Source: a candidate division FCPU426 bacterium
GTDB taxonomy: Bacteria > Oederibacteriota > Muellerivitia > Muellerivitales > DAHXKG01
DNA length: 64,000 nucleotides
NCBI GenBank assembly: GCA_027366525.1
Contig: DAHXKG010000006.1
Span: 105,017-169,016 of the forward strand
Direction of reading: 5' to 3'
Shown: positions 35,326 through 44,085 of the stretch, piece by piece
Numbering within the stretch: the stretch's first letter is position 1
Layout: every line of letters begins with the position of its first letter
Program-made: the position numbers and the translations under genes
The notes under the pieces: model-generated
What the model saw: the letters and a program-made list of their open reading frames with translations, nothing else
What the model was told of the DNA's origin: nothing
Databases searched by the model: none

Positions 35326-36324
35326 GTGAAATCTATACCCATCTTAATTACTGGAGGAGCCGGATATATTGGGAGTCATGCGGTTAATTTAGCCTCCCAG
35401 TTTAATTTTTTCCCCATTACAATTGATAATTTTTCTGCGGGACATCCTTGGGCAATTCTTCATGGAGCGTCTGTGAAGTGCGATCTAAAAGATAAAGAAA
35501 AAATTCGATTTGTTTTTAAAAAATACAAACCACAAGCAGTAATGCATTTTGTTGCTCATACTTACGTAGGAGAATCGGTTCAAAATCCAAAAAAATATTA
35601 TGAAGACAATATTGGAAATGCACTGAATGTGCTTTCGATTATGTTGGAATTTCAAGTGAAACGCTTTATTTTTTCATCCTCCTGTGCGGTTTATGGAAAT
35701 CCAATTAAAATTCCAATTTCAGAGAATCATCCTAAAAACCCAGTCAACCCTTACGGTGAGAGCAAGTGGTTTATTGAAAAGGTTCTTCAATCATACGATC
35801 AAGCTTATGGAATGAAATCATGCTGTTTGCGATATTTTAATGCTGCAGGTGCAGATAAGTCTGGAAAAATAGGTGAAGTTCACCAGCCGGAAACTCATTT
35901 AATTCCTTTGATTTTTGATGTGGCATTAAAGCGCTCGTCTAAAATTACCATTTTTGGTAATGATTATCCTACTCCAGATAAAACATGTATTCGTGATTAT
36001 ATTCATGTTACAGATTTAGCACAGGCTCATTTCTTGGCCTTGAAATACTTAATGGCAACTAATCAAAGTGATTCATTTAATTTAGGTACTGGACGTGGAT
36101 ATTCAGTTAGAGAAGTTATCCAAGAAGTACAGAGGACGACTAAACAACCCATCCCATATGAAATTGGTTTAAGGCGAGCAGGAGATCCAGCTAAATTGAT
36201 TGCTCAAGCTAGAAAGGCACGTTTAATTTTAAAATGGACGCCAAGATACTCAGACCTGAGGACAATTATTAAAAGTGCCTGGCAATGGCATAAATCTTAT
36301 TTTGGAAAAACTAAGGAGTCTTAA
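35326..36324 (+). CDS. galE: UDP-glucose 4-epimerase
   Basis: Extended short-chain dehydrogenase/reductase interconverting UDP-glucose and UDP-galactose (or the GlcNAc/GalNAc forms). The NAD-binding loop is ITGGAGYIGSH, the catalytic region is SSSCAVYGN, and the Tyr-Lys pair is in NPYGESKWF. CLRYFNAAGAD and TPDKTCIRDYIHVTD are GalE-specific signs. GTG 35326 is preceded by GAGGAG and gives the usual N-terminus in 332 residues; the ATG 35311 would include the ribosome binding site and add five residues. It provides sugar nucleotides for envelope glycans such as those handled by the Wzy-type proteins. It overlaps orn at the 3' end. Confidence 0.94.
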   Translation: MKSIPILITGGAGYIGSHAVNLASQFNFFPITIDNFSAGHPWAILHGASVKCDLKDKEKIRFVFKKYKPQAVMHFVAHTYVGESVQNPKKYYEDNIGNALNVLSIMLEFQVKRFIFSSSCAVYGNPIKIPISENHPKNPVNPYGESKWFIEKVLQSYDQAYGMKSCCLRYFNAAGADKSGKIGEVHQPETHLIPLIFDVALKRSSKITIFGNDYPTPDKTCIRDYIHVTDLAQAHFLALKYLMATNQSDSFNLGTGRGYSVREVIQEVQRTTKQPIPYEIGLRRAGDPAKLIAQARKARLILKWTPRYSDLRTIIKSAWQWHKSYFGKTKES

Positions 36325-36856
36325 AGACCATATTTCGATAAAATTTAAGTTCTTCAATTGACTCCTGAATATCAAGAAGTGCTTGGTGAGTTTGTTTTTT
36401 GGGTGGAGGTTGAAAGGATGCCCCATACCAACGCTTAACAAGTTCTTTGATAGTACTAACATCAATAAGACGATAATGAAAAAATCTTTCCAATGAGGGC
36501 ATGTAAGAAATTAAAAATCGGCGATCTTGATAAATAGTATTTCCGCATAAAGGGCTGGTTTGAGGAAAACAATAATTTTTTAAAAATTCCAATATTCCTT
36601 GCTCGGCTTGAGTTAAGGTAGTCTGCGATGCAAGCACTTTTTCCACGAGTCCAGATTGTTGATGATGTACCTGATTCCATTGATCCATTTGATCCAAAAC
36701 AGATTTGGGATGATAGATAGTGTAGGTAGGTCCTTCGGCTAACAATTTTAAATTTTTATCTGTAACTAGGGTTGCAATTTCAAGGATGACACATGTTTCA
36801 GGGTCTAATCCAGACATCTCCATGTCTAACCATATAAGATTTTCTGCATCTTGCAT
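36311..36856 (-). CDS. orn: Oligoribonuclease
   Basis: DEDDh 3'-5' exonuclease that degrades 2-5 nt RNA and linear dinucleotides such as pGpG, the breakdown product of cyclic di-GMP. The 181 residues are the standard length. Catalytic residues are D11 and E13 in WLDMEMSG, the Asp in NTIYQDRRFL, and the His/Asp pair in THQALLDIQESIEEL. It is convergent with galE, overlapping by 14 bases. A diguanylate cyclase is encoded about 1.5 kb upstream of galE, so signal synthesis and terminal turnover enzymes are close together, though not in one operon. Confidence 0.96.
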   Translation of the reverse strand: MQDAENLIWLDMEMSGLDPETCVILEIATLVTDKNLKLLAEGPTYTIYHPKSVLDQMDQWNQVHHQQSGLVEKVLASQTTLTQAEQGILEFLKNYCFPQTSPLCGNTIYQDRRFLISYMPSLERFFHYRLIDVSTIKELVKRWYGASFQPPPKKQTHQALLDIQESIEELKFYRNMVFKTP

Positions 36857-36932
36857 GAAAAACTCCCAAAATTTAATGATGTTTATCTTTTATCATCCTG
36901 TAAAAATTTGAATTGTCCAATAAAATTTTAAT

Positions 36933-38204
36933 TTAAAAAGCCTTTTTAATAAAATGGGAAAAAATGTATATTGAGAAAATTAATGCCAAAGCAGCTGATA
37001 TTTGCAGTGTAAGGGTCGAACCTATTTTGCTTGCAACGATTCCCATCCAAAAACTACCGATTGGCATACCTCCACCAAAGGCAGTTGCACGCAAGCCCGT
37101 TACACGTCCACGAAATTCATTGGACACCGAAAGTTGAATTAAGCTGTTATTAGTTGAAAAGAAAAGAATTAATCCATAGCCAGATAAGAACAAGAAGAAA
37201 GCAGAGGCAACAAGATTTTTTTGAAATCCAAAAGCGATAATTGATAAGCAAAAAATGATGATACCAATGTAGGATTGCAATTCAATTTTAGGGTGTTTTG
37301 AGAGAGTGGCGACGGTTAACCCCGCCATTGAGGCGCCTAGTCCGGTCATGGCGAGTAACCAACCATATCCTTCTGCACCCATGTGAAGTTGTGTTTTGGC
37401 GATTGCAGGTAATTGAGAAAAATAAGCCCATCCAAATATGCTCATGGTCGCAAGGATTAGTAAATTCCGTGAGATAATAGGAGTGCGTTTGACATAATGA
37501 ACAACTTCTTTTAATTGTTTTAGAACGGGTGTTCTTTTTAAGGAAGATGAGTTTGGGATGTTTTTTAATTTTGACAATACAATTAAAATAATAATAAAAC
37601 TGATTGCATCAATGAGGAAACACCACGCAGCACCAATAGATCCAATTAAAATTCCAGCCAATGCGGGACCAATAATACGCGTGAAATTAATGAGGGAACT
37701 ATTAAGGGCTACTGCATTGACCATTTCATCAGATTTAACTAAGTCAATCACTAATGCTTGGCGCGCAGGCATTTCAAAGGCGCTTGAACATCCCCAAAGT
37801 AGTGAAAAAATCATGAGTTCTAAGATCGAAGGTCGTGAAATAAAGAGAAGAACAGTTATTGTTAAAGAAGAGATCATTGAAAAAACACTAGTGATTTGGA
37901 AAATTTTAATTTTTGAAAATTGATCGGCTAAGGTACCCGCCCAAGGTGCAATAAAGGGAACCGGAAGGGTATTTAATGTAAAAACCAATCCAAGTAGAAA
38001 TGCGGAGTGCGAAATTTGATAAGTAATCCATCCCAAAGCAGCAGAGCGCATCCATGTTCCAATCAGAGAACATCCCTGTCCAAAGAAATAGTACCGAAAA
38101 TTTTTGTTTTTAAAAGAAGCAAAAGTTTGTTTCCATTTTTTTTGAGATGGTGGGAGGCCTTCTTCTGTTGAGAGAATTTGATTGTAATTAAGGTGTTTTT
38201 TCAA
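36933..38204 (-). CDS. MFS exporter (MFS_3/EntS-like)
   Basis: Major facilitator protein of 423 residues with a cytoplasmic N-terminal tail of about 35 residues and about 12 membrane spans. Family signs are FRYYFFGQGCSLIGTWM at the first span, the loop GTLADQFSKIKIF (motif A form, usually G.LADR..RR), and PARQALVIDLV. These match the MFS_3 group that includes EntS-like exporters. The substrate cannot be inferred. The start is a TTG at 38204, with a weak GAAAG upstream. It lies downstream of a 540-bp gene-free stretch and is transcribed away from the GH12 gene. Confidence 0.85.
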   Translation of the reverse strand: MKKHLNYNQILSTEEGLPPSQKKWKQTFASFKNKNFRYYFFGQGCSLIGTWMRSAALGWITYQISHSAFLLGLVFTLNTLPVPFIAPWAGTLADQFSKIKIFQITSVFSMISSLTITVLLFISRPSILELMIFSLLWGCSSAFEMPARQALVIDLVKSDEMVNAVALNSSLINFTRIIGPALAGILIGSIGAAWCFLIDAISFIIILIVLSKLKNIPNSSSLKRTPVLKQLKEVVHYVKRTPIISRNLLILATMSIFGWAYFSQLPAIAKTQLHMGAEGYGWLLAMTGLGASMAGLTVATLSKHPKIELQSYIGIIIFCLSIIAFGFQKNLVASAFFLFLSGYGLILFFSTNNSLIQLSVSNEFRGRVTGLRATAFGGGMPIGSFWMGIVASKIGSTLTLQISAALALIFSIYIFSHFIKKAF

Positions 38205-38746
38205 GGAAATACTTTCAGAGTATCAGAGAACTCCAAATACATAGAGGTATTTACAGTTAATGGATTAAGATTTATTTGATTGTTTGATTTGAAGGCGTTT
38301 AACATATTTTTGAACCTAGTTATTTTATTAGAACTAAACGACGGTTTAACTTTTTTCAAGGACCATCCATTTATAGTTGAATTCGATGAAAACAAATGAA
38401 TTGATGTTCGTATGAGAACACCTTGAAACTTCTGTATATGTAATTGTTGAAAAAGCGTTGTTAAAACTCAAATTTAAATGATACACTTAAGCTTCAAAAA
38501 ATGAAATGGTGAATTTAGATGAAACAACAAAATAAGTTTTCACGTCGCAACTAAAATTAACCTATGAGTTAATTTTAGAAAATGTTCGTTTTCTTTAATA
38601 TGATTTTTATATTTAGGATAATTTTAAAAAGCTACTTTAAAGTGAATTGGCCTAGATCAAGGCTTAGTAAATAAGTTGAAAACAGAGTCGTCATTGCAAA
38701 TTTTTTGAAACGAATAATTTAACGCCTGAATAGTTAGGATAGGACA
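38205..38746. other. Gene-free 540-bp spacer between the MFS exporter and GH12 gene
   Basis: No supported gene. A 64-codon minus frame at 38201-38395 has a TTG start and no ribosome binding site. The stretch holds one perfect 11-bp inverted repeat (38551-38578) and otherwise AT-rich sequence. Divergent promoters for the exporter and the secreted glycosidase are expected here. Confidence 0.5.
38551..38578. repeat. Perfect 11-bp inverted repeat
   Basis: CTAAAATTAAC, loop CTATGA, GTTAATTTTAG. It is not followed by a T-run on either strand, so it is not a simple intrinsic terminator; an operator or RNA hairpin are alternatives. Confidence 0.6.
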
Positions 38747-39583
38747 ATGAAAATTTTAATAAGGCATGAAGAGGCAATTTATAAAATTTTCATTACTTTA
38801 ATTATAATTATTTTTTCTTTAAAGTGCTCAACGGCGTTTTCGGCTTCGATTTACACGTGCTCACCCTATCAGCAAATTAATATTGGAAAATATGTTGTTC
38901 AAACCAATTATTGGAATAAATCCGCGTGTCCAGGTACTCAATGTATGAGGATCAATTCCCAAACAGGCTCCTTTTCTGTTTTGCAATCAACAGCTTTATG
39001 CCCTAATGTTTCAAGTTATCCATCAATTGTTTATGGCAAGGCTTGGAGTGTTTGTAGTCATCAAAATGAATTACCCGCTCCTATTGATTCATTAAAAACC
39101 ATTGCAAGCAATTGGAATTTTATGCCAACCAATAGTGGGAGTTGGGATGCTGCATATGACATATGGATTGGTCCAAATGAGCACTGTGGATCTCGAGGAT
39201 TTAATGGTGGAGCCGAAATCATGATTTGGCTCGATTATCGACACGCATCAGGCTGGCAGTATGACCTTGGTGCAGTAACCATCTGTGGACACACTTGGGA
39301 GGTTTGGAAGTGGAATGTCAAATGGGGTCAGCGACATTGGCACTATATTGCCTATTTATCCAAAACTCCCATCACGGCAGTTCATAATTTATGGATTCAG
39401 GATTTTTTAAAAGATGCCATTTCAAGAAACTTAGTTAAAAATGATTGGTATCTTTATGCGATTGAAGCAGGAATTGAACTAAGACAAAAGGGTGTTCCAT
39501 TTACAAGTAAAAAGTTTTCGGTTCACTTCAATCGGGCTTCAACATTAAAAACAGTTTATACAATCACACATGCAAGTAAGTGA
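38747..39583 (+). CDS. Secreted glycoside hydrolase family 12 (endoglucanase/xyloglucanase type)
   Basis: A 278-residue protein with a signal peptide (hydrophobic stretch to about residue 33, ending near AFSASIY) behind AGGATAGG. GH12 signs are WDAAYDIWI, the nucleophile region GGAEIMIWLDY with E157, WEVWKW, and the acid/base region YLYAIEAGIEL with E244 as the probable catalytic Glu. The beta-jelly-roll enzymes of this family hydrolyse beta-1,4-glucan or xyloglucan with retention. There is no carbohydrate-binding module. The window also encodes a secreted GH8 enzyme (60243-61946), so beta-glucan degradation is plausible. The exact substrate is unknown. Confidence 0.88.
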   Translation: MKILIRHEEAIYKIFITLIIIIFSLKCSTAFSASIYTCSPYQQINIGKYVVQTNYWNKSACPGTQCMRINSQTGSFSVLQSTALCPNVSSYPSIVYGKAWSVCSHQNELPAPIDSLKTIASNWNFMPTNSGSWDAAYDIWIGPNEHCGSRGFNGGAEIMIWLDYRHASGWQYDLGAVTICGHTWEVWKWNVKWGQRHWHYIAYLSKTPITAVHNLWIQDFLKDAISRNLVKNDWYLYAIEAGIELRQKGVPFTSKKFSVHFNRASTLKTVYTITHASK

Positions 39584-39591
39584 ATGCTGAA

Positions 39592-40626
39592 TTAATTTGT
39601 AGTTAAGTTGCCCCACGGATTGAAATCCATGTCAGGTGTTATTGGCGGTTTTTTTTGGGATTGATAAGCTTGGATCATAATATCTTCAAATGGATCTTCC
39701 GAGGATTTTTTTGTTTTTCCAAATTGATTCATCCATTCAAATTGTCTCCGAAAAGTTTCTACTAATGAAATGGTCGTCTGAAATTTCAAGTCTTGCATAG
39801 CTTTGGAGTTGTCGAAAATAGAGGGATATTGATAGATTGATTTTATTCCCAAGCTTCTTCTTGGAGCATGGAGATAGAGCCAATCAACTGGAATCGGGAC
39901 AGGATTGAACTTGCCGCCAACGGATTGAGCCATAGCAGTAAAGATACCATTCCAAGTGGTATGCTCATTACTAGTCACATGATACGCTTGACCATAGGTT
40001 TTAGGATTATGGAGAGCGTTAACAAAAGCCTTTGCGACATCAGAGACATGTGATATTGCCCAAGGAATATTTCCGGGATTCATGATAATGACCGGTAATC
40101 CTTTTTTAAGTCGATCAGGAAGGCTGTTATCAAATAAAAGTCCAGGATAATCCGCCCCTTCTCCAGTTGTGTACGAAGGACGAATCACGGTGGTGTAGAG
40201 CCCGGCTTGACCATTCCTATCAAGTAAAATCGATTCGATTGCTGATTTATTTTTACCATAAGTTGTAACTGGGTGGTGGGGTTCATTTTCGGTTGCTGGT
40301 AATGTGGAGAGGGGGCCACCATAGACACACACAGTTGAACATACAATAATCTGTTTGACACGTCCTGAAAATGCGCGTAGAAGCGATCGAGCATTTTCAG
40401 GATCGAAAGCAATCATGTCAATGACGGCATCAAAAGTATGCTTCTGCATTTCCTTTTCAAAGATAGCGTAATCCCATCGATTTCCGTAAATATGTTTGAT
40501 TTCTCCTGAAATTCTTGAAGGGGTAACACCTCGATTATAAAGAGTGATATCTTCTTTACGATCAAGAAGTTCATTAACAATTGCTGTGGATATAAGTCCC
40601 GTGCCACCAATGATTAAAATTTTCAT
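39592..40626 (-). CDS. NAD-dependent epimerase/dehydratase family protein (extended SDR)
   Basis: A 344-residue extended SDR with N-terminal IIGGTGLISTAIVNELL, a form of the nucleotide-binding loop like that of CSP41-type proteins. The segment VCSTVCVYGG and the Tyr-Lys pair in TTYGKNKSAIE are the catalytic elements. VIRPSYTTGEG and AISHVSDVAKAF follow as in sugar-nucleotide epimerase relatives. The substrate is not apparent. It starts at ATG 40626 behind AAGGATCC and is convergent with the GH12 gene, 8 bp away. Confidence 0.85.
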   Translation of the reverse strand: MKILIIGGTGLISTAIVNELLDRKEDITLYNRGVTPSRISGEIKHIYGNRWDYAIFEKEMQKHTFDAVIDMIAFDPENARSLLRAFSGRVKQIIVCSTVCVYGGPLSTLPATENEPHHPVTTYGKNKSAIESILLDRNGQAGLYTTVIRPSYTTGEGADYPGLLFDNSLPDRLKKGLPVIIMNPGNIPWAISHVSDVAKAFVNALHNPKTYGQAYHVTSNEHTTWNGIFTAMAQSVGGKFNPVPIPVDWLYLHAPRRSLGIKSIYQYPSIFDNSKAMQDLKFQTTISLVETFRRQFEWMNQFGKTKKSSEDPFEDIMIQAYQSQKKPPITPDMDFNPWGNLTTN

Positions 40627-40847
40627 AGGATCCTTACAACATAGATGGGGTAGTAAACATTGTTTAAAAAGCCCTGCATAGGCATTATATACGTTTCCTC
40701 AATGTAAAAATTTTAAAATTAAATAAAAAACAACTTTATTCGTGGATCTGATTCTCGATTAATCATAACGCGCTATAGGTTTGACTATTTAAAAGTGAAT
40801 GGAATTCAAAAAAATGTTTTTTTTATAACCAAGGGTTGAAAGATATG

Positions 40848-40859
40848 AAGGTCGACCTT
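40848..40859. promoter_or_regulatory. 12-bp perfect palindrome upstream of clpB
   Basis: AAGGTCGACCTT lies 40 bases before the clpB start, in the only gap between the epimerase and clpB. It is a candidate operator for heat-shock control. It does not match the CIRCE or HAIR consensus. Confidence 0.35.
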
Positions 40860-40898
40860 AACTTTTAGTAAACTTGACAATGATAACGGGAGATTCAA

Positions 40899-43520
40899 AT
40901 GGATTTTGATAAGTTAACACTTAATGCCCAAAAGGCATTGCAAGATGCTCAAAGTTTTGCAGTGAATGAGCAACATAATGCTATTGAAAATGAGCATCTA
41001 TTCCTTTCGCTTTTAAATCAAGAAGGGGGTATTGTTATTCCTTTATTAAAGAAAATTGGAGTAGATCCTGCACTTATTCAGGACGATATTAAAAAAAATT
41101 TGGAAGCTCTTCCAAAAATTTCTAATAATTCTCAAACATATCTTTCCAATCGACTCAATCGTGTTTTGGATCAAGCTCAAAAAGAAGCTTCTCGCATGAA
41201 AGATGAATATATTTCAACGGAGCATTTGTTGTTAGCATTAATTGATTCTACAAACTTGCCGGGATATGCTGACGCCTGGGGAGTTCCAGGAGTTGTAAAG
41301 CGCTATGCTTTGACAAGGGATAACCTGTTAGCGGCATTAGTCGAAGTTCGAGGAAGTGCACGCGTGACCGATGAGAATCCGGAGGATAAATATCAAGCAC
41401 TAAGTCGATACGGAAAAGATTTAACGGAACAAGCCAAAAAAGGGAAATTGGATCCTGTCATAGGGCGCGATGAGGAAATTCGGCGAGTAATTCAAGTGCT
41501 TTCACGGCGCACAAAAAACAATCCGATTTTAATTGGGGAACCGGGTGTCGGGAAAACAGCAATTGCAGAAGGATTAGCCGGGCGGATTGTGTCGGGGGAT
41601 ATCCCCGAAGGATTAAAAGGAAAGAAAGTTATTTCTCTGGATATTGGGAGCATGGTAGCTGGAGCAAAATTCCGAGGCGAGTTTGAAGATCGATTAAAAG
41701 CTTTTTTAAAGGAAGTGGAGAAAAGTGAAGGCCAAATTATTCTCTTTATTGATGAACTGCATAATTTGGTGGGGGCTGGAAGGGCGGAAGGAAGCATGGA
41801 TGCCAGTAACATGTTGAAACCCGCATTGGCACGTGGGGAGTTGCGAGCGGTAGGGGCAACCACACTTGACGAATATAGAAAATACATTGAGAAAGATCCA
41901 GCACTTGAAAGGCGATTTCAACCCATTTACGTGGGTGAGCCTTCGGTTGGCGATACGATTTCAATTTTGCGAGGTTTGAAGGAACGTTATGAAATTCACC
42001 ATGGCGTTCGAATACAAGATTCAGCCCTCGTTGCAGCGGCCATTTTATCTAATCGATATATTTCTGGAAGATTTTTACCTGATAAAGCAATTGATCTTGT
42101 TGATGAAGCTGCATCAAAATTGCGAATGGAAATTGACTCCATGCCGCTAGAATTAGATGAAGTCGATCGACGTATTCGGCAATTCGAAATAGAGAAACAA
42201 GCACTTCAAAAGGAAAACGATATAGCTTCGAGGGAACGCTTGAAAAAATTAGAGAAGGAGATGGCCGACTTAAAGGAAAAACAAAAAAATCTAAAACTAA
42301 AATGGCAATCAGAGAAAGAAATTATTAAAAAAGTTCGATTCGTTAAGGAAGAGCTTGAAACGCAAAAAAACAAAGAAATTCAATTAGAGCGGGTTGGTGA
42401 TTTAAATAAAGTTGCAGAGTTGCGATATTCAATTATTCCACAATTAAATGCTCAGATTAAGACCTTGGAGGAAGAACTCAAAAAAATACAGGGGACCAGT
42501 GGAATGTTAAAAGAAGAAGTCACGGAACAAGAGATAAGCATGATCGTGTCGAAATGGACCGGTATTCCAGTGACTCGATTGTTGGAAGGCGAGGGAGAGA
42601 AATTAGTGCGGATGGAAGAACGATTGAGTCAACGTGTTGTAGGTCAGCAAGAAGCGGTTCAAGCTGTTTCAAATGCCATTCGACGATCACGATCGGGATT
42701 AGCGGATCCCAATCAACCGATTGGTTCATTTTTATTTTTAGGACCAACTGGAGTTGGAAAAACCGAGCTTGCAAAAACATTGGCGGAATACCTATTCGAT
42801 GATGAAAAAATGTTGGTGCGGATTGATATGTCTGAATATATGGAGAAACATGCTATAAGTCGATTATTAGGAGCCCCACCAGGATATGTGGGTTACGATG
42901 AGGGAGGACAATTAACCGAGGCGATTCGCAGACGTCCCTATTCAGTCATTTTATTGGACGAAATAGAAAAAGCGCATCCAGATGTTTTCAATATACTTTT
43001 GCAAGTTCTTGATGACGGGCGGCTAACAGATGGTCAAGGGCGAGTAATCGATTTTAAGAATACGGTTCTAATTATGACAAGCAATATCGGATCTCAGTTG
43101 ATGGAAACCTTGGATATTTCTAAACGAAAATTTCAAATCAAAGAAGAATTGAAAAAATTTTTTAAACCGGAGTTTTTGAATCGAATTGATGAAGTGGTCA
43201 TCTTTCATCGTTTGGATGAAAAAGAAATTGAATCCATTTCAAAAATTATATTGCATACGACTCAAAACAGACTTGCAGATAGAAAAATTCAATTGGAAAT
43301 TCCACCAGAGGTTTTGAACTATATTGCTAAAAAGGGGTATGATACGGTTTATGGTGCACGTCCCTTAAAACGACTGATTCAAAATGAAGTAATTAATCCT
43401 ATTTCAATGCTGTTGCTAGAAGGCAAGTTGTTAGAAGGTGATTTAGTTCAGTTGCAACTCACGAAGGAGCGACTTGAAATTAATATTAAAAAAGCCATGC
43501 AATACAACGAAAATTTATAA
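40899..43520 (+). CDS. clpB: ClpB, protein disaggregase
   Basis: Hexameric AAA+ disaggregase that works with DnaK. The 873 residues show the N-terminal Clp repeat domain, first AAA+ module with [15 protein letters not shown] and [13 protein letters not shown], the long coiled-coil middle domain (about 410-530, Lys/Glu-rich), and second module with [16 protein letters not shown], the ClpB-type [13 protein letters not shown] pore loop region and [13 protein letters not shown]. All Walker and pore-loop motifs are intact. The presence of the middle domain separates it from ClpA/ClpC. Confidence 0.98.
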   Translation: MDFDKLTLNAQKALQDAQSFAVNEQHNAIENEHLFLSLLNQEGGIVIPLLKKIGVDPALIQDDIKKNLEALPKISNNSQTYLSNRLNRVLDQAQKEASRMKDEYISTEHLLLALIDSTNLPGYADAWGVPGVVKRYALTRDNLLAALVEVRGSARVTDENPEDKYQALSRYGKDLTEQAKKGKLDPVIGRDEEIRRVIQVLSRRTKNNPILIGEPGVGKTAIAEGLAGRIVSGDIPEGLKGKKVISLDIGSMVAGAKFRGEFEDRLKAFLKEVEKSEGQIILFIDELHNLVGAGRAEGSMDASNMLKPALARGELRAVGATTLDEYRKYIEKDPALERRFQPIYVGEPSVGDTISILRGLKERYEIHHGVRIQDSALVAAAILSNRYISGRFLPDKAIDLVDEAASKLRMEIDSMPLELDEVDRRIRQFEIEKQALQKENDIASRERLKKLEKEMADLKEKQKNLKLKWQSEKEIIKKVRFVKEELETQKNKEIQLERVGDLNKVAELRYSIIPQLNAQIKTLEEELKKIQGTSGMLKEEVTEQEISMIVSKWTGIPVTRLLEGEGEKLVRMEERLSQRVVGQQEAVQAVSNAIRRSRSGLADPNQPIGSFLFLGPTGVGKTELAKTLAEYLFDDEKMLVRIDMSEYMEKHAISRLLGAPPGYVGYDEGGQLTEAIRRRPYSVILLDEIEKAHPDVFNILLQVLDDGRLTDGQGRVIDFKNTVLIMTSNIGSQLMETLDISKRKFQIKEELKKFFKPEFLNRIDEVVIFHRLDEKEIESISKIILHTTQNRLADRKIQLEIPPEVLNYIAKKGYDTVYGARPLKRLIQNEVINPISMLLLEGKLLEGDLVQLQLTKERLEINIKKAMQYNENL

Positions 43521-43616
43521 AAAGTAGTACCTGAATTTAAGCTTGGAATCGATTTGTTGTGTTTTTTGAGAGTTTGAAGTGAAGTCAATTTTAATAATGA
43601 TCAACGAGGAGTAGAC

Positions 43617-43673
43617 ATGGATCTGCTATTTTTAAAAATACGCACCACCGCAACCATTAACTTAGAAAATTAA
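43617..43673 (+). CDS. Possible 18-codon leader-like ORF
   Basis: ATG 43617 is preceded by GAGGAG with good spacing and the frame reads MDLLFLKIRTTATINLEN before a stop. Nothing else supports it. The Thr/Ile run recalls amino-acid attenuator leaders, but no threonine genes follow. Confidence 0.2.
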   Translation: MDLLFLKIRTTATINLEN

Positions 43674-43720
43674 GGGGTCCATTAAAATTTAAAAAACTTG
43701 CATAATTTGATATAGTTTTC

Positions 43721-43749
43721 TTGTTAAAGATTTATAAGCTTGATATGAT
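43721..43749 (+). promoter_or_regulatory. Likely sigma-70 promoter of the 100-residue unknown gene
   Basis: TTGTTA at 43721-43726 and TATGAT at 43744-43749 are 17 bases apart, and the start codon lies 33 bases downstream. Confidence 0.6.
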
Positions 43750-43782
43750 AAGGGAAATCAAATTTAAAATTGAAGGGAAATC

Positions 43783-44085
43783 ATGGAATCTGAAATTGTT
43801 AAAACAATTGTAAATGAAAAGGAATATGAAGTTAAAATTATTCAAAAGGACGGAAAATTTTTTGCAAAAACCCACATTAATTTCTTTGGTGAAATAACAA
43901 TACCGGATTTTGGGGGCGGACATGAGGGGGCTTTACAAAATCTTTCAGTTCGAATTTCAAATATTGTTAAAACGCTTCAAATGGATGAGGCCCGGGAAGC
44001 TCGTCGAAGAGCTGCAGAAGCTCAAGCTGCAGCAGTGCCGGTTTCTGACTTAAATTTTAACAATTTCAAAAAGGCGGACGCTTAG
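43783..44085 (+). CDS. Conserved-looking small protein, unknown function
   Basis: A 100-residue soluble protein with its own promoter and an AAGGGA ribosome binding site. Residues 1-65 look like a compact beta/alpha domain (KEYEVKIIQKDGKFFAKTHI, then IPDFGGGHEGAL). Residues 66-85 are a charged, Ala-rich helix (DEAREARRRAAEAQAAA). I do not recognise the family. It is convergent with ffh and overlaps its 3' end by 20 bases. Confidence 0.7.
   Translation: MESEIVKTIVNEKEYEVKIIQKDGKFFAKTHINFFGEITIPDFGGGHEGALQNLSVRISNIVKTLQMDEAREARRRAAEAQAAAVPVSDLNFNNFKKADA

Noticed and set aside
38201..38395. 64-codon minus frame upstream of the MFS exporter
   Set aside because: TTG start, no ribosome binding site, low-complexity composition; most likely chance.
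43617..43673. Threonine attenuator leader
   Set aside because: The Thr/Ile run is short, there is no terminator/antiterminator pair, and no threonine biosynthesis gene follows. Kept only as a low-confidence ORF.
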